Assembly: GCA_002706985.1 (NCBI GenBank)
Contig: PAKP01000041.1
Span: 1-50,410, forward strand
DNA length: 50,410 nt
Direction: 5' to 3'
Source: Sneathiella sp.
Lineage (GTDB): Bacteria > Pseudomonadota > Alphaproteobacteria > Sneathiellales > Sneathiellaceae
This document shows, in pieces, positions 35,746 to 43,692 of the stretch; position 1 is the stretch's first letter; every line of letters starts with the position of its first letter. The position numbers and the translations under genes are program-made. A model generated the notes under the pieces. The model ran no database searches. It was given only the letters and a program-made list of their open reading frames with translations, and had not been told where the DNA came from.

Positions 35746-36127
35746 GTTCTGAATCTCACCCCTTCAGATTTTGCAGTTACATATTCCAGCATGCAGAATA
35801 TACACTTAAATTATCTTCTAACGGTTAATTTGAAAAGAACTATCCAAATAAAAAACGTATTTCTTTCAAAGTGTTATTTACATAACATCCTGTTTCGGAC
35901 GAAAAGTGAAGTGGTCTCAGCCAAATTAATTAAATGAAGTCAACTCCCTAGACTGTATCTATTTTTAATGACAGCGGAGAAAAATGTAATTACGGGAAAA
36001 CCCCTACATAAGAGAATTGTTTTAAAAGAAAAACGAACGTTTGCTATTTGTATTTACCTGGGACCAGTCATTCTGAATCAACCGAACAGTCGATATATTT
36101 CCGGCGCAATCCATGACTGCTACCGGG
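35746..36127. other. 382-base gap between glutamate dehydrogenase and the glycosidase-like gene
   Basis: AT-rich, presumably the promoter region of the glutamate dehydrogenase gene on the minus strand. I could not find a convincing promoter pair or a clear terminator for the upstream gene. Short plus-strand frames (for example 35728-35937) have no homologous look and no ribosome-binding site. Confidence 0.5.
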
Positions 36128-37318
36128 TCAGCCGCAGTCCTCTCCATTCAGGGCGATTTTGTAAAGATGCACGGCATAGGGTGCGAAACTGTCCTGAAAT
36201 CCACCGTCCCGAAACTCAATCTGCCGCGCCTCATCCAAGACATCCACAACCGCCTCGACAACATCGCCATCGATGGTAATTTGTGCTTCGCTCGCGAATT
36301 TGCTGACAGAACCGGCGAAGACATAAAGATGGCAGCTATCCTGCCGCGTAAGTATCGAAACGCTGTCGTATGGGGCCGTTACATTGATGTCGATCTTTGC
36401 AGCTTTCTCCGTATTGAGAATGGGAGCCAGACTTTGTAGCCGCGCATTTATCGTCGCGACGTCCTGGCTTAACGTCTCGTTTTCAAGCAGCGATGCCTCG
36501 ATAAAATAGGGGCTGAACTGATGGACAAAATAAATGATCCCGCGCGCGCCATGAATGATGCTGAGCCACACGAGACTGCGGACCTGTTCTCCCGTTGGCA
36601 TGATCTCTGCGGTCGAGACACGGCTCGTCTCGATCAGGCTCCAGACCGGTTTTGATACATCCGTCCAGTTGACGAGACGATCCACGCCCCGCGCGACATA
36701 ATCTAGCCGACCTCGAACTGCACTGTCCCGATGGGTAATCGGATAGATATCGAAAGAGACGATATCCGCCGCCTTGACATAATGCGTATAGTCTTCCGGG
36801 TGATTGGTGCGTGTCCCGCGCCCATGCCACTGATCCCAGGCAACGCCTTGCCCGAGATTAAGAAGAACGGGTCGGACCGGATCGCGCTCTTTCATTTGAC
36901 GATATTGCTCAATTACTGTCTCGGGTGGAACAGGTGGGCCCATACCGCCATTGGCTAGCGCCTGAGCATTATCTGGTTCATCAGGCATCATCCAGCCAAT
37001 GATTATATCCTCATAACGAGGCATCAATGCGAAATTATTCTGGGCTGCGAAGACGGGCATTCCTGCGGCCTGTAACTGCGTAAGCTGCCGTTCCGTCGGG
37101 CCTTTCCAAAGGCCTGCAAAAAAGTTTATGCCGAGAGCCTTGAATGACGGCGCGTTGCCGGGATCCTGAAGCCAGACACCAATCGGGAAAATTTCCTCCC
37201 CGGCGATGATGTCCGATGGCTTAAGGCCAGATTGCTGGGAAAAGGAACTGGAGGGTGAAAAGGAGAAAAGAAGAAAGAAAAGGACAGGAAAACAAACGAT
37301 ACCAGGGCGGAAGTTCAT
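36128..37318 (-). CDS. Secreted glycoside-hydrolase-like TIM-barrel protein
   Basis: 396 residues with a signal peptide (hydrophobic 6-25, then Ser-rich, mature near residue 28). The body looks like a clan GH-A barrel: FPIGVWLQDPGNAPSFKALGINFFAG at the first strand, IIIGWMMPDEPDNAQ with Glu114 as possible acid, ADIVSFDIYPI, and KPVWSLIETSRV with Glu230 as possible nucleophile, then the strand GARGIIYFVHQFSP. The two Glu in DEP and IET contexts suggest a retaining glycosidase, but no exact family is recognised. It overlaps the phosphatase gene by four bases (ATGA) and lies at the edge of the polysaccharide region, so trimming of an exopolysaccharide is plausible. Confidence 0.72.
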   Translation of the reverse strand: MNFRPGIVCFPVLFFLLFSFSPSSSFSQQSGLKPSDIIAGEEIFPIGVWLQDPGNAPSFKALGINFFAGLWKGPTERQLTQLQAAGMPVFAAQNNFALMPRYEDIIIGWMMPDEPDNAQALANGGMGPPVPPETVIEQYRQMKERDPVRPVLLNLGQGVAWDQWHGRGTRTNHPEDYTHYVKAADIVSFDIYPITHRDSAVRGRLDYVARGVDRLVNWTDVSKPVWSLIETSRVSTAEIMPTGEQVRSLVWLSIIHGARGIIYFVHQFSPYFIEASLLENETLSQDVATINARLQSLAPILNTEKAAKIDINVTAPYDSVSILTRQDSCHLYVFAGSVSKFASEAQITIDGDVVEAVVDVLDEARQIEFRDGGFQDSFAPYAVHLYKIALNGEDCG

Positions 37319-38100
37319 AGGATTTCCTTGGTGTTTCCTTCCAGAACGAGACAGGTCAGCACATTTGAATAAAATGCACCCGTATCGATGCCAATCCTGT
37401 TTTCCTTGATCTCGGGCTCGGGGATAATGCTATGCCCATGTACAATCACCTTATCGAAAAGCCCCTCGTGACACAGGAAGGTATCGCGGATCCAGAGAAG
37501 ATCCGTCTCTTTCTGGTCCTCAAGCGATCGGGATGGGTCTACCCCTGCATGCGTAAAGAAGTAATCTCCCATAATGTGGCTGGTTCTCAGTGTCCCCAGA
37601 AACTGCAAATGGGAGTCAGGAAGCGTCTTTTTGAAAGCGCGCGCCGCTTTACGGATACCGTCTTCCGTAATCTCTGCAAGCTTCAGATCGACGCCATAAC
37701 TTCTGAGCGTCGCATCCCCCCCGTAATGCAGCCAGCGCTTTCCCTTAACCGGGTCTTGTAAAAACGACAGCATCGATGCTTCATGGTTACCTTTAAGGGC
37801 AACAACTTTTTTGTCCGACCCGTCAAGGGTCAGCAGTTTGTCAATGACCTCAGAGCTCATGGGGCCGCGGTCAACATAATCCCCCAGAAAGACAAGATGC
37901 GTATCCGCGCTTTCGCGCCGGGCCTCTTCCTCGTCTATCCGCTCAAGCAGTGGGGTCAGCAAATCCTCTCGGCCATGGATATCACCAATAATATAGGCGC
38001 GTTGACCATCAGGCATTGCCGCCGTCGCCGATGAGACAGGTCCCTCGGGCACTGCCGGCGAGCGCCTTGAGATAAACTTGTTAAGCCGGGCTAAAGGCAT
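37315..38100 (-). CDS. PPP-family metallophosphatase (Ser/Thr phosphatase-like)
   Basis: 261 residues. The three metal motifs are complete: GDIHGRED (39-46), GDYVDRGP (73-80) and GNHEAS, with later HAGVD and VHGHS supplying the other ligands. It resembles bacterial PrpA/ApaH-like phosphatases that act on phosphoproteins or dinucleoside polyphosphates, in the cytoplasm. Such phosphatases recur in polysaccharide gene clusters. The start codon at 38100 follows a weak ribosome-binding site; the coupled glycosidase gene follows. No tyrosine kinase is visible in the window as its partner. Confidence 0.88.
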   Translation of the reverse strand: MPLARLNKFISRRSPAVPEGPVSSATAAMPDGQRAYIIGDIHGREDLLTPLLERIDEEEARRESADTHLVFLGDYVDRGPMSSEVIDKLLTLDGSDKKVVALKGNHEASMLSFLQDPVKGKRWLHYGGDATLRSYGVDLKLAEITEDGIRKAARAFKKTLPDSHLQFLGTLRTSHIMGDYFFTHAGVDPSRSLEDQKETDLLWIRDTFLCHEGLFDKVIVHGHSIIPEPEIKENRIGIDTGAFYSNVLTCLVLEGNTKEIL

Positions 38101-38223
38101 TCAATCCAATCTTCCAATTTCCGCAATTACCGATCCAATACGGTATCTGACATTCTTTATTGTATTATGTTAACGTGAATAATAGATGCTTTCTACCAAC
38201 AACTACGTGATTACATATACAAC

Positions 38224-38255
38224 AAAAAAAGTGGCAGTCATAAGACCACCACTTT
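38224..38255 (-). terminator. Rho-independent terminator after the PEP-CTERM-like gene
   Basis: On the minus strand AAAGTGG (plus 38249-38255) pairs with CCACTTT (plus 38228-38234) over seven bases with a 14-base loop, and the stem is followed by a run of T. It lies about 100 bases downstream of the PEP-CTERM-like gene, separating it from the phosphatase gene. Confidence 0.65.
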
Positions 38256-38355
38256 ATATAGTTACTGATATGCTACTTTTGAAGTGTGAACCGAAATGGC
38301 TCTGCTTCTACTAAAAAATTTATTTTATCAAATACCGTCTGTATTAAACTCGAGC

Positions 38356-38706
38356 TTATTCCCAGTTTGCGTTCTCTTGCCTGCGACGCCGGCCAAGCCA
38401 GAAAATTGCGCCAATTGCCCCGCCGAAAAGCAAAACTGCCGGCGGCAATGAAATGGAACTAGCTGACTCACCGTTTGAACCGGCATCCGAAAGACTGGCT
38501 GGCTGCTTGCCTTTGACCATAGCAAAAGCCTTTCCGGCATCTGCAACGCTGTTGCTGTTGGCTTTTTCTACGGCAACTTTCTGCGCCGTCATGGTGTCAA
38601 CCGAACTGACTGCGGTACGCTCTACTGTCGCCGACGCGGCCGCCGAAACAGTTGCCCCGGTAAGTAACAGTATTAAAGTCGTCGCTATGAGATCACGAAA
38701 CCGCAC
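38356..38706 (-). CDS. Small secreted protein with PEP-CTERM-like sorting tail
   Basis: 116 residues from GTG 38706, chosen because AAGGAG lies eight bases before it; the longer frame to a TTG at 38751 has no ribosome-binding site. The N-terminus (RFRDLIATTLILLLTGATVSA) is a signal peptide cleaved near residue 22. The mature part is short, Ala/Ser/Val-rich and poorly structured. The C-terminus has a proline motif (SLPPAVLLF), one membrane helix and an RRRR cluster, the three-part layout of PEP-CTERM/VPLPA-CTERM exosortase substrates, followed by seven extra residues. Beyond this no family is recognised. Exosortase would cut at the motif and release or anchor the protein in the polysaccharide matrix. 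Confidence 0.72.
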   Translation of the reverse strand: MRFRDLIATTLILLLTGATVSAAASATVERTAVSSVDTMTAQKVAVEKANSNSVADAGKAFAMVKGKQPASLSDAGSNGESASSISLPPAVLLFGGAIGAIFWLGRRRRQENANWE

Positions 38707-38802
38707 TCTTCTGACTCCTTGATAACTTCCTGACAAGATCCCGATTTCCAAGTGGGATTCTGCCGACTGTCTATGTTTCTAAGGCCGTGTCGCCAATCAC
38801 GC

Positions 38803-38820
38803 ATCCCTCATATGAGGGAT
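38803..38820. promoter_or_regulatory. Perfect 18-bp palindrome upstream of the PEP-CTERM-like gene
   Basis: ATCCCTCATATGAGGGAT is its own reverse complement. It lies 97 bases upstream of the GTG start at 38706 and six bases before a TTGGCG on the minus strand. A related sequence, CCTCATATCAAGGAT, matching at 13 of 15 positions, occurs at 42343-42357 upstream of the GT4 gene. A shared regulator site is likely; the protein is unknown. Confidence 0.55.
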
Positions 38821-38885
38821 ACTGCGATAAAAACTGAATTTTTCTGAAAAACCGCGGCGTTTATAATGATATTTATGAGAAAATT

Positions 38886-39863
38886 TTATTGAACATTGCT
38901 GCCGCGCCAGTCGGCAGACTGGTTTTTGTTCGTCTTGAACTTCAAATTGAGCGCGATCAGAACCAGCAGTCCGGCCGTTTTCAGGCTGGGAGCGCGAACA
39001 AGCTCCTTCAACAAATGAGTTGTCGCCGCCATGCGACGGCCTTCCCAGGCCAGTATTTTCCCGCAATATCTCGATGTCGCCCGCTTGTTTTCCTCAAGCA
39101 TCTCCCGGCTTTTCGCACTGATAGACTTGAGGGAGTTTTCTTTGAGAACCGCCGTCAGGCTGTCAAAACGGCTATGCCAGAGTGCGAAACGATTTTGTGA
39201 CATGCTCCCGGATCGCAACCGCCAGATTCCGCATGGATTTTCGATATAGGCCAACTTGAACAATAGAAGGAGCTCAAGGAGATAATTAAAGTCCCCGGTC
39301 AGGTTACTGTGGGGGTCGAATACGTTTCCGTCTTTCAAGATGGTGTCTATTGCGGACCGCCGCACCAGTCCGAAATTGATCAGCGGTGACGTGGAATCAT
39401 GTAAGTATTGCCCGAGGATAGTCTCCGGATCATAAAAACTGATTTCAGGGTCGGCAGGAATGCTGCGATCCTTGATCGAAGAAAACTGGCTTTCGAAGGC
39501 GCTGTGGAACGCGCCGAAACAAAGGGAAACATCATGGTGTTCCTTGAATATCCGTTCGGCTGTTTCAAGAAACTGCGGGAAGAAAATATCATCCCCGTCC
39601 AGAAATGAGATCAGGCTGCTCGTCGAGGCGCTAAATCCGGTATTCCGGGCACAACTCACCCCTTTATTCGTTTCATGACGTATCAGCTTGACGCGGTTCA
39701 GACGTTCACCAAGCGCCGCCTTCACGTCATCGGGTCCACAATCATCGACGATGATGATCTCATCCGGCGGACGCGTCTGATTCAAGACGGAATCGACCGT
39801 CTCGCAAATGGTTTCCGAAGAATTGTACGCTGGTATAACAACGGTAATTGTTTCCTGATCCAT
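38886..39863 (-). CDS. Glycosyltransferase family 2 (first of a tandem pair)
   Basis: 325 residues. The GT-A nucleotide-sugar fold is shown by TVVIPAYNSSETICETVDSVLNQ, the EIIIVDDCGPDD block, GVSCARNTGF and the metal-binding DxD form FLDGDD. The C-terminal third is helical and basic. It is a cytoplasmic or membrane-associated enzyme that adds one sugar to a lipid-linked glycan. It is paralogous to the next gene (nine bases between them), including the CARNTGF/HARNTGF and FLDGDD/FLDADD blocks. Sugar and linkage cannot be read. Confidence 0.92.
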   Translation of the reverse strand: MDQETITVVIPAYNSSETICETVDSVLNQTRPPDEIIIVDDCGPDDVKAALGERLNRVKLIRHETNKGVSCARNTGFSASTSSLISFLDGDDIFFPQFLETAERIFKEHHDVSLCFGAFHSAFESQFSSIKDRSIPADPEISFYDPETILGQYLHDSTSPLINFGLVRRSAIDTILKDGNVFDPHSNLTGDFNYLLELLLLFKLAYIENPCGIWRLRSGSMSQNRFALWHSRFDSLTAVLKENSLKSISAKSREMLEENKRATSRYCGKILAWEGRRMAATTHLLKELVRAPSLKTAGLLVLIALNLKFKTNKNQSADWRGSNVQ

Positions 39864-39872
39864 CTCTGGGCC

Positions 39873-40832
39873 CTAATACTCTGCACCACCATACTCGATC
39901 TTCTTTTTCTGAAGCCCGAGCGTCACAAGAACAAGCAGGATAAATGTCTTTATATCCGGCAGTCGTTTAAATTCTTCGAACAGGCGCCGGGAGGCTTCTT
40001 TACGTTCTCCTCCATTTGCGAGAACCCGGGCATGTTGCCGCGCTGCGGTTGCCCGCATGCGCTTCAGGAACACAAGATGATAATCGGAAAGCGCCAACGC
40101 ATCAGCCTGCGAAATCAGGGAGTCAACCGCAAGAGCACGCGAAGACCATACCTTCACGAGGTTACGCGAGATGCTGTCTGGGCGCAGAAAATATACGCCC
40201 ATCGGATTTTTAACATGAAGAGCATCGAACTTCGCCAGTATCCGGGCGAACATATGAAAATCCTCGTTATTCTTGAGGTCGGGCAGAAAAAGATGGCCGT
40301 CTTTACATATCTCCTCCAGCGCGGACTTTCGAAATATACTGAACGAGGGAATGAAGTCGCCGGTATTGTTCAGATAAAATGTCAGGCCCTCGCCCCTTGG
40401 CAATATGGCAACATCCGGCGCCTGCTCCCTGTGTTTTTCCAGAATGGGGGCTGCATTTCCATCAAAGCACTGATAGAAACTGCCGAAACAGGCCGCGGCG
40501 GTTTCATTTTCTTCAAGTGCTTCAAGCATAACAGACAGGAACTCCGGGCACAGGATATCATCCGCATCCAGAAAATAGATATAGTCCCCGGTTGCATGCG
40601 AAAAGCCGGTGTTGCGGGCGTGCTGGACACCCTTGTTTACCTCGTGGCGCAATATCTGAACGCCTGGATAACGATCCCCGAGAATCTGAATAACCGGATT
40701 GTCGCTATGATCATCGACAACGATAATTTCATCGGGCTTGCGGCGCTGCCCCATCAGGCTATCGAGGGTTACGCATATTGTCGCATCGCAATTATATGCC
40801 GGCATAACGACGGAAATACGCTTTTTTGTCAT
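39873..40832 (-). CDS. Glycosyltransferase family 2 (second of a tandem pair)
   Basis: 319 residues with the GT2 start ISVVMPAYNCDATICVTLDSL, EIIVVDDHSDN, GVQHARNTGFSHATGDY and the metal site FLDADD. The middle has NNEDFHMFARILAKFDALHV, where the ED pair would be the catalytic region. It was probably produced with its neighbour by duplication. A 393-codon plus-strand frame over 39675-40856 is antisense and lacks protein character. Confidence 0.92.
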   Translation of the reverse strand: MTKKRISVVMPAYNCDATICVTLDSLMGQRRKPDEIIVVDDHSDNPVIQILGDRYPGVQILRHEVNKGVQHARNTGFSHATGDYIYFLDADDILCPEFLSVMLEALEENETAAACFGSFYQCFDGNAAPILEKHREQAPDVAILPRGEGLTFYLNNTGDFIPSFSIFRKSALEEICKDGHLFLPDLKNNEDFHMFARILAKFDALHVKNPMGVYFLRPDSISRNLVKVWSSRALAVDSLISQADALALSDYHLVFLKRMRATAARQHARVLANGGERKEASRRLFEEFKRLPDIKTFILLVLVTLGLQKKKIEYGGAEY

Positions 40833-40919
40833 GCCTTGGTCATCCAGTACTCTTGAATAAGTGGGTGTTAAAGACCTGTCTTTTTCCGCCTCAGCCGACG
40901 CCGGTCACTTGGAAAAGGA

Positions 40920-42095
40920 TTAGGAGCCCCCCGCGCTCTCTTGCTTTAATGAATCTGCTGTCTGCAAATTATTGAGCAGCAATGAAAAGTCATCCCGCCA
41001 TTTATCCCAGTTAAGCTCATTCACATATTTTTTGTGGGCGTAGATTGCCATCTCGGCAAGCTTCTCCTTGTCTTCCCAGAGCTTGATGATGGCCTCCGCA
41101 TAGTCTTTGCCATCCGCAGAGGACGGTAGCAGCACACCCGATTTCCCGTCATCGACAACGGAGGGGACGCCGCCCGTTGTCGGGGCGACGGCAGGGGTTG
41201 CAAATGCGGCCGCCTCCGCAAAAACGAGGCCATAGGCCTCGGCCCGGGTAGGCAGGACGAAAAGGGACGCTTCAGAAAACAGTTTATTATAAAGCTCAAA
41301 CTGCTCCGGCTCACTTTTCCTCAGGTTTTCATAAACCGTAACACCCTCGGGCGGGCTCCCTGAAAATGGATCGCAGCCAACAATGGTGAGCTGTGCATCT
41401 ATGCCAGCCTTCTGGATATGCTGGAATGCAGACAGGATTATATCTCCACCTTTGCGATCCCAGTCTTTTCCCATAAAGAGAAGATTGCATTTGCCGCCAA
41501 ACTTCTTCTCCAAATACGCATCACTAACGTCAGGCAGTGCGCCGACATTGGCGCCAAGACGGATGAATTTCAGTTTGTTCGGATCGGCGTCATAATCCTT
41601 TTGCGCCGAGTTCATCGCCCATTGCGACGGGAAAATGGAGTAGAATGATTTTCCGATTACCTTACGTTCTATCTCGTTGCCTTCACGCCAAAGCCAGTTT
41701 GGAATGCGGCTTTGCTCCGGGTAATAGTCCGCCATAATGGCATAAGTCGCATCCGAGATATGCAGTATGGGGGCGTTGGTGTGAATATTGGCCAGTTCCG
41801 GCGAGGCAGCGATCCCGACTATAATTTCAGGTTTGACCTGATCAATTTGCTTTTGGATTTCCTTGCCGACTGTCCTACTGTACGTTCCGGTAACGGACAA
41901 ATCTATACTGGACCCGAACTTCCTGAACAGGTAGCGGAAGGCTTTCGTCAGCATCAGCAGCCACGCCGTTTTCTGCGCACGAACAACCACAACATCGCCG
42001 GAAATCTTTTTTATTTCACGCGTGATAAAATATGGTGTTCCTGACCACGCGCTGACGTCTGCCGGGTCATGGCGCGAAACAATAGCGATTTTCAT
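40920..42095 (-). CDS. Glycosyltransferase family 4
   Basis: 391 residues from ATG 42095; the TTG at 42110 is a weaker start. GT-B fold: the N-terminal domain has SGTPYFITREI and PILHISDATYAIMADYY. The C-terminal domain has LLFMGKDWDRKGGDIILSAFQ, LTIVGCDPF and the nucleotide-binding E-x7-E in PTRAEAYGLVFAEAAAFATPAV. It transfers a sugar from a nucleotide donor with retention. It opens the minus-strand glycosyltransferase run; 87 bases separate it from the second GT2 gene. Confidence 0.92.
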   Translation of the reverse strand: MKIAIVSRHDPADVSAWSGTPYFITREIKKISGDVVVVRAQKTAWLLMLTKAFRYLFRKFGSSIDLSVTGTYSRTVGKEIQKQIDQVKPEIIVGIAASPELANIHTNAPILHISDATYAIMADYYPEQSRIPNWLWREGNEIERKVIGKSFYSIFPSQWAMNSAQKDYDADPNKLKFIRLGANVGALPDVSDAYLEKKFGGKCNLLFMGKDWDRKGGDIILSAFQHIQKAGIDAQLTIVGCDPFSGSPPEGVTVYENLRKSEPEQFELYNKLFSEASLFVLPTRAEAYGLVFAEAAAFATPAVAPTTGGVPSVVDDGKSGVLLPSSADGKDYAEAIIKLWEDKEKLAEMAIYAHKKYVNELNWDKWRDDFSLLLNNLQTADSLKQESAGGS

Positions 42096-42408
42096 TACTG
42101 ACACTTTCAAGTCCGGATTTATTGTTTCCTAATCTAGAGTTTTTAAGTTTAAAAATGGTAAAAATTGATCAAACTTCCCTTCACTATCCAATATGTCAGG
42201 GGTTTAAGTTACACAATATGCAGATGTCTGTCTCACACGCATATTAAAACGACGTATAAAACACGAAAATACAAAATCTGACTGAAATCCGGCAACGGCA
42301 AGCCTGTGGCAACGTCAATTCAATTTATACTAATGGATCTACCTCATATCAAGGATTTGACGCCAACCAGAGTTCGCCTGTGAAAATTCGGCACTTGTCA
42401 TTTTAGCG
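42096..42408. other. 313-base gap upstream of the GT4 gene
   Basis: AT-rich; no credible gene. It should hold the promoter of the GT4 gene and the 3' end of the type I secretion operon. It contains the second copy of the CCTCATAT palindrome-like motif (42343-42357). TTGACGC (42358-42364) and GCGTCAA (42407-42413) are complementary but far apart. No clear terminator was found. Confidence 0.5.
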
Positions 42409-43692
42409 TCAATCTTCCCGCAATGCGCGATTAAAACTAAGAATAATCGGATTAATAAAATAATCCAGTGCCGTTCGTTCGCCTGTCGAGATCATGACAT
42501 CCGCCTGCATGCCGGGGCGCAACTGCGTAACCTTGATATCCGCATTTTCAAGGTTATCGATCTCAACGCGCGCCAGGTAATAGAAATTGCCCGTCCGTTC
42601 ATCCTCCAGACTATCCGCCGACACGCTGATTACCGTCCCTTCAGCCGGCAGCGAGAAACGTTGACTGAACGCAGGAAAGCGGATACGCGCCAACGCTCCG
42701 ATATAGACCGAGTCAATATCCTTTGTATTGACCTGTGCCTCCACAATAAGCTGGACATTATCCGGAACAATATCAAGAACGGTTTCCCCCGGCTTTATGA
42801 CACCACCCGGCGTATGGACCTTTAAATTGACCACATAACCGTCCGATGGTGCCCTTATTTCGGTTCTGTCCAAGACATCTTCAGAGGCGCGGGTCTGCTC
42901 TTCCAGATCGAATATCTCAGCTTGTACATCGCGGAGTTCCGCGACCACCTCATCCATCATATTATTCGACAGCTCATTGATCTGAAGTTCAACCTCTCCA
43001 ATCGCCTGCCGGGTTTGGGCAATCTTCGAGACATTCTGACTGCGGTTCCCTTTTAGTTCCGCTAGACTGCGCTGCAGTGCCCGGAGTCTCGGCCGCTTGG
43101 CGAGATTTTTCTCGATGAGGGTCTCCACGTCCTCGATTTCGTCGCTTATGAGAACAATTTGGCGATCAGAAGACGCAACCTGCCCTTCCAGCCCTTTAAT
43201 CTCCTCTTCCAACTGCGACGCCTTCTGTTGGAGAATGGTAACCTGTCCCTCGCGGGAGGTGCGGCGGGAATCAAAAATATTCTGCTGGCCCTGCATGGCT
43301 TCTTTGATGTTGGGTTCGTCCTCACGTTCCTTCAACCATTCGGGAAACTCGATTTCATCGAGTTCATCCCGTTCCGCGATCAGCCGCGCTTTCTGGGCAA
43401 GCGCGATGGCGTAACGGCTGCGGACAATCTCGGTCGACGCCTTTGACTGCAACTCATCCAAAACAATCAGAACATCGCCCTGCTTTACAACATCGCCGTC
43501 CTGAACCTTGATTTCAGAAACGATCCCACCCTCAAGATGCTGAACGGATTTGCGGTTACCCTCGACACTGACAACGCCTTGCGCAATGGCCGCGCTGCCG
43601 AGCGGAGCGAAAGCTGCCCAGCCGACAAAGGCACCAAAAAAAAGAAAAATAATTACCAGGCCGAAAAGTACCGGCCCGCGCACATTCATCAT
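42409..43692 (-). CDS. HlyD-family type I secretion periplasmic adaptor
   Basis: 427 residues. One membrane helix near the N-terminus (about 7-30, VLFGLVIIFLFFGAFVGWAAFAP), then a lipoyl-like half (VEGNRKSVQHLEGGIVSEIKVQDGDVVKQGD), a long coiled coil (about 95-265) and the second lipoyl half with RAPSDGYVVNLKVHTPGGVIKPGE. The end is the beta-barrel region (RPGMQADVMISTGERTALDYFINPI). It links the ABC exporter to an outer-membrane TolC-type channel, as PrsE/LapC do. Its start overlaps the ABC gene stop by four bases. No TolC gene or obvious secreted substrate is in the window. Confidence 0.93.
   Translation of the reverse strand: MMNVRGPVLFGLVIIFLFFGAFVGWAAFAPLGSAAIAQGVVSVEGNRKSVQHLEGGIVSEIKVQDGDVVKQGDVLIVLDELQSKASTEIVRSRYAIALAQKARLIAERDELDEIEFPEWLKEREDEPNIKEAMQGQQNIFDSRRTSREGQVTILQQKASQLEEEIKGLEGQVASSDRQIVLISDEIEDVETLIEKNLAKRPRLRALQRSLAELKGNRSQNVSKIAQTRQAIGEVELQINELSNNMMDEVVAELRDVQAEIFDLEEQTRASEDVLDRTEIRAPSDGYVVNLKVHTPGGVIKPGETVLDIVPDNVQLIVEAQVNTKDIDSVYIGALARIRFPAFSQRFSLPAEGTVISVSADSLEDERTGNFYYLARVEIDNLENADIKVTQLRPGMQADVMISTGERTALDYFINPIILSFNRALRED

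Noticed and set aside
39675..40856. 393-codon plus-strand frame
   Set aside because: It is antisense to two well-supported GT2 genes, with no domain character and no ribosome-binding site.
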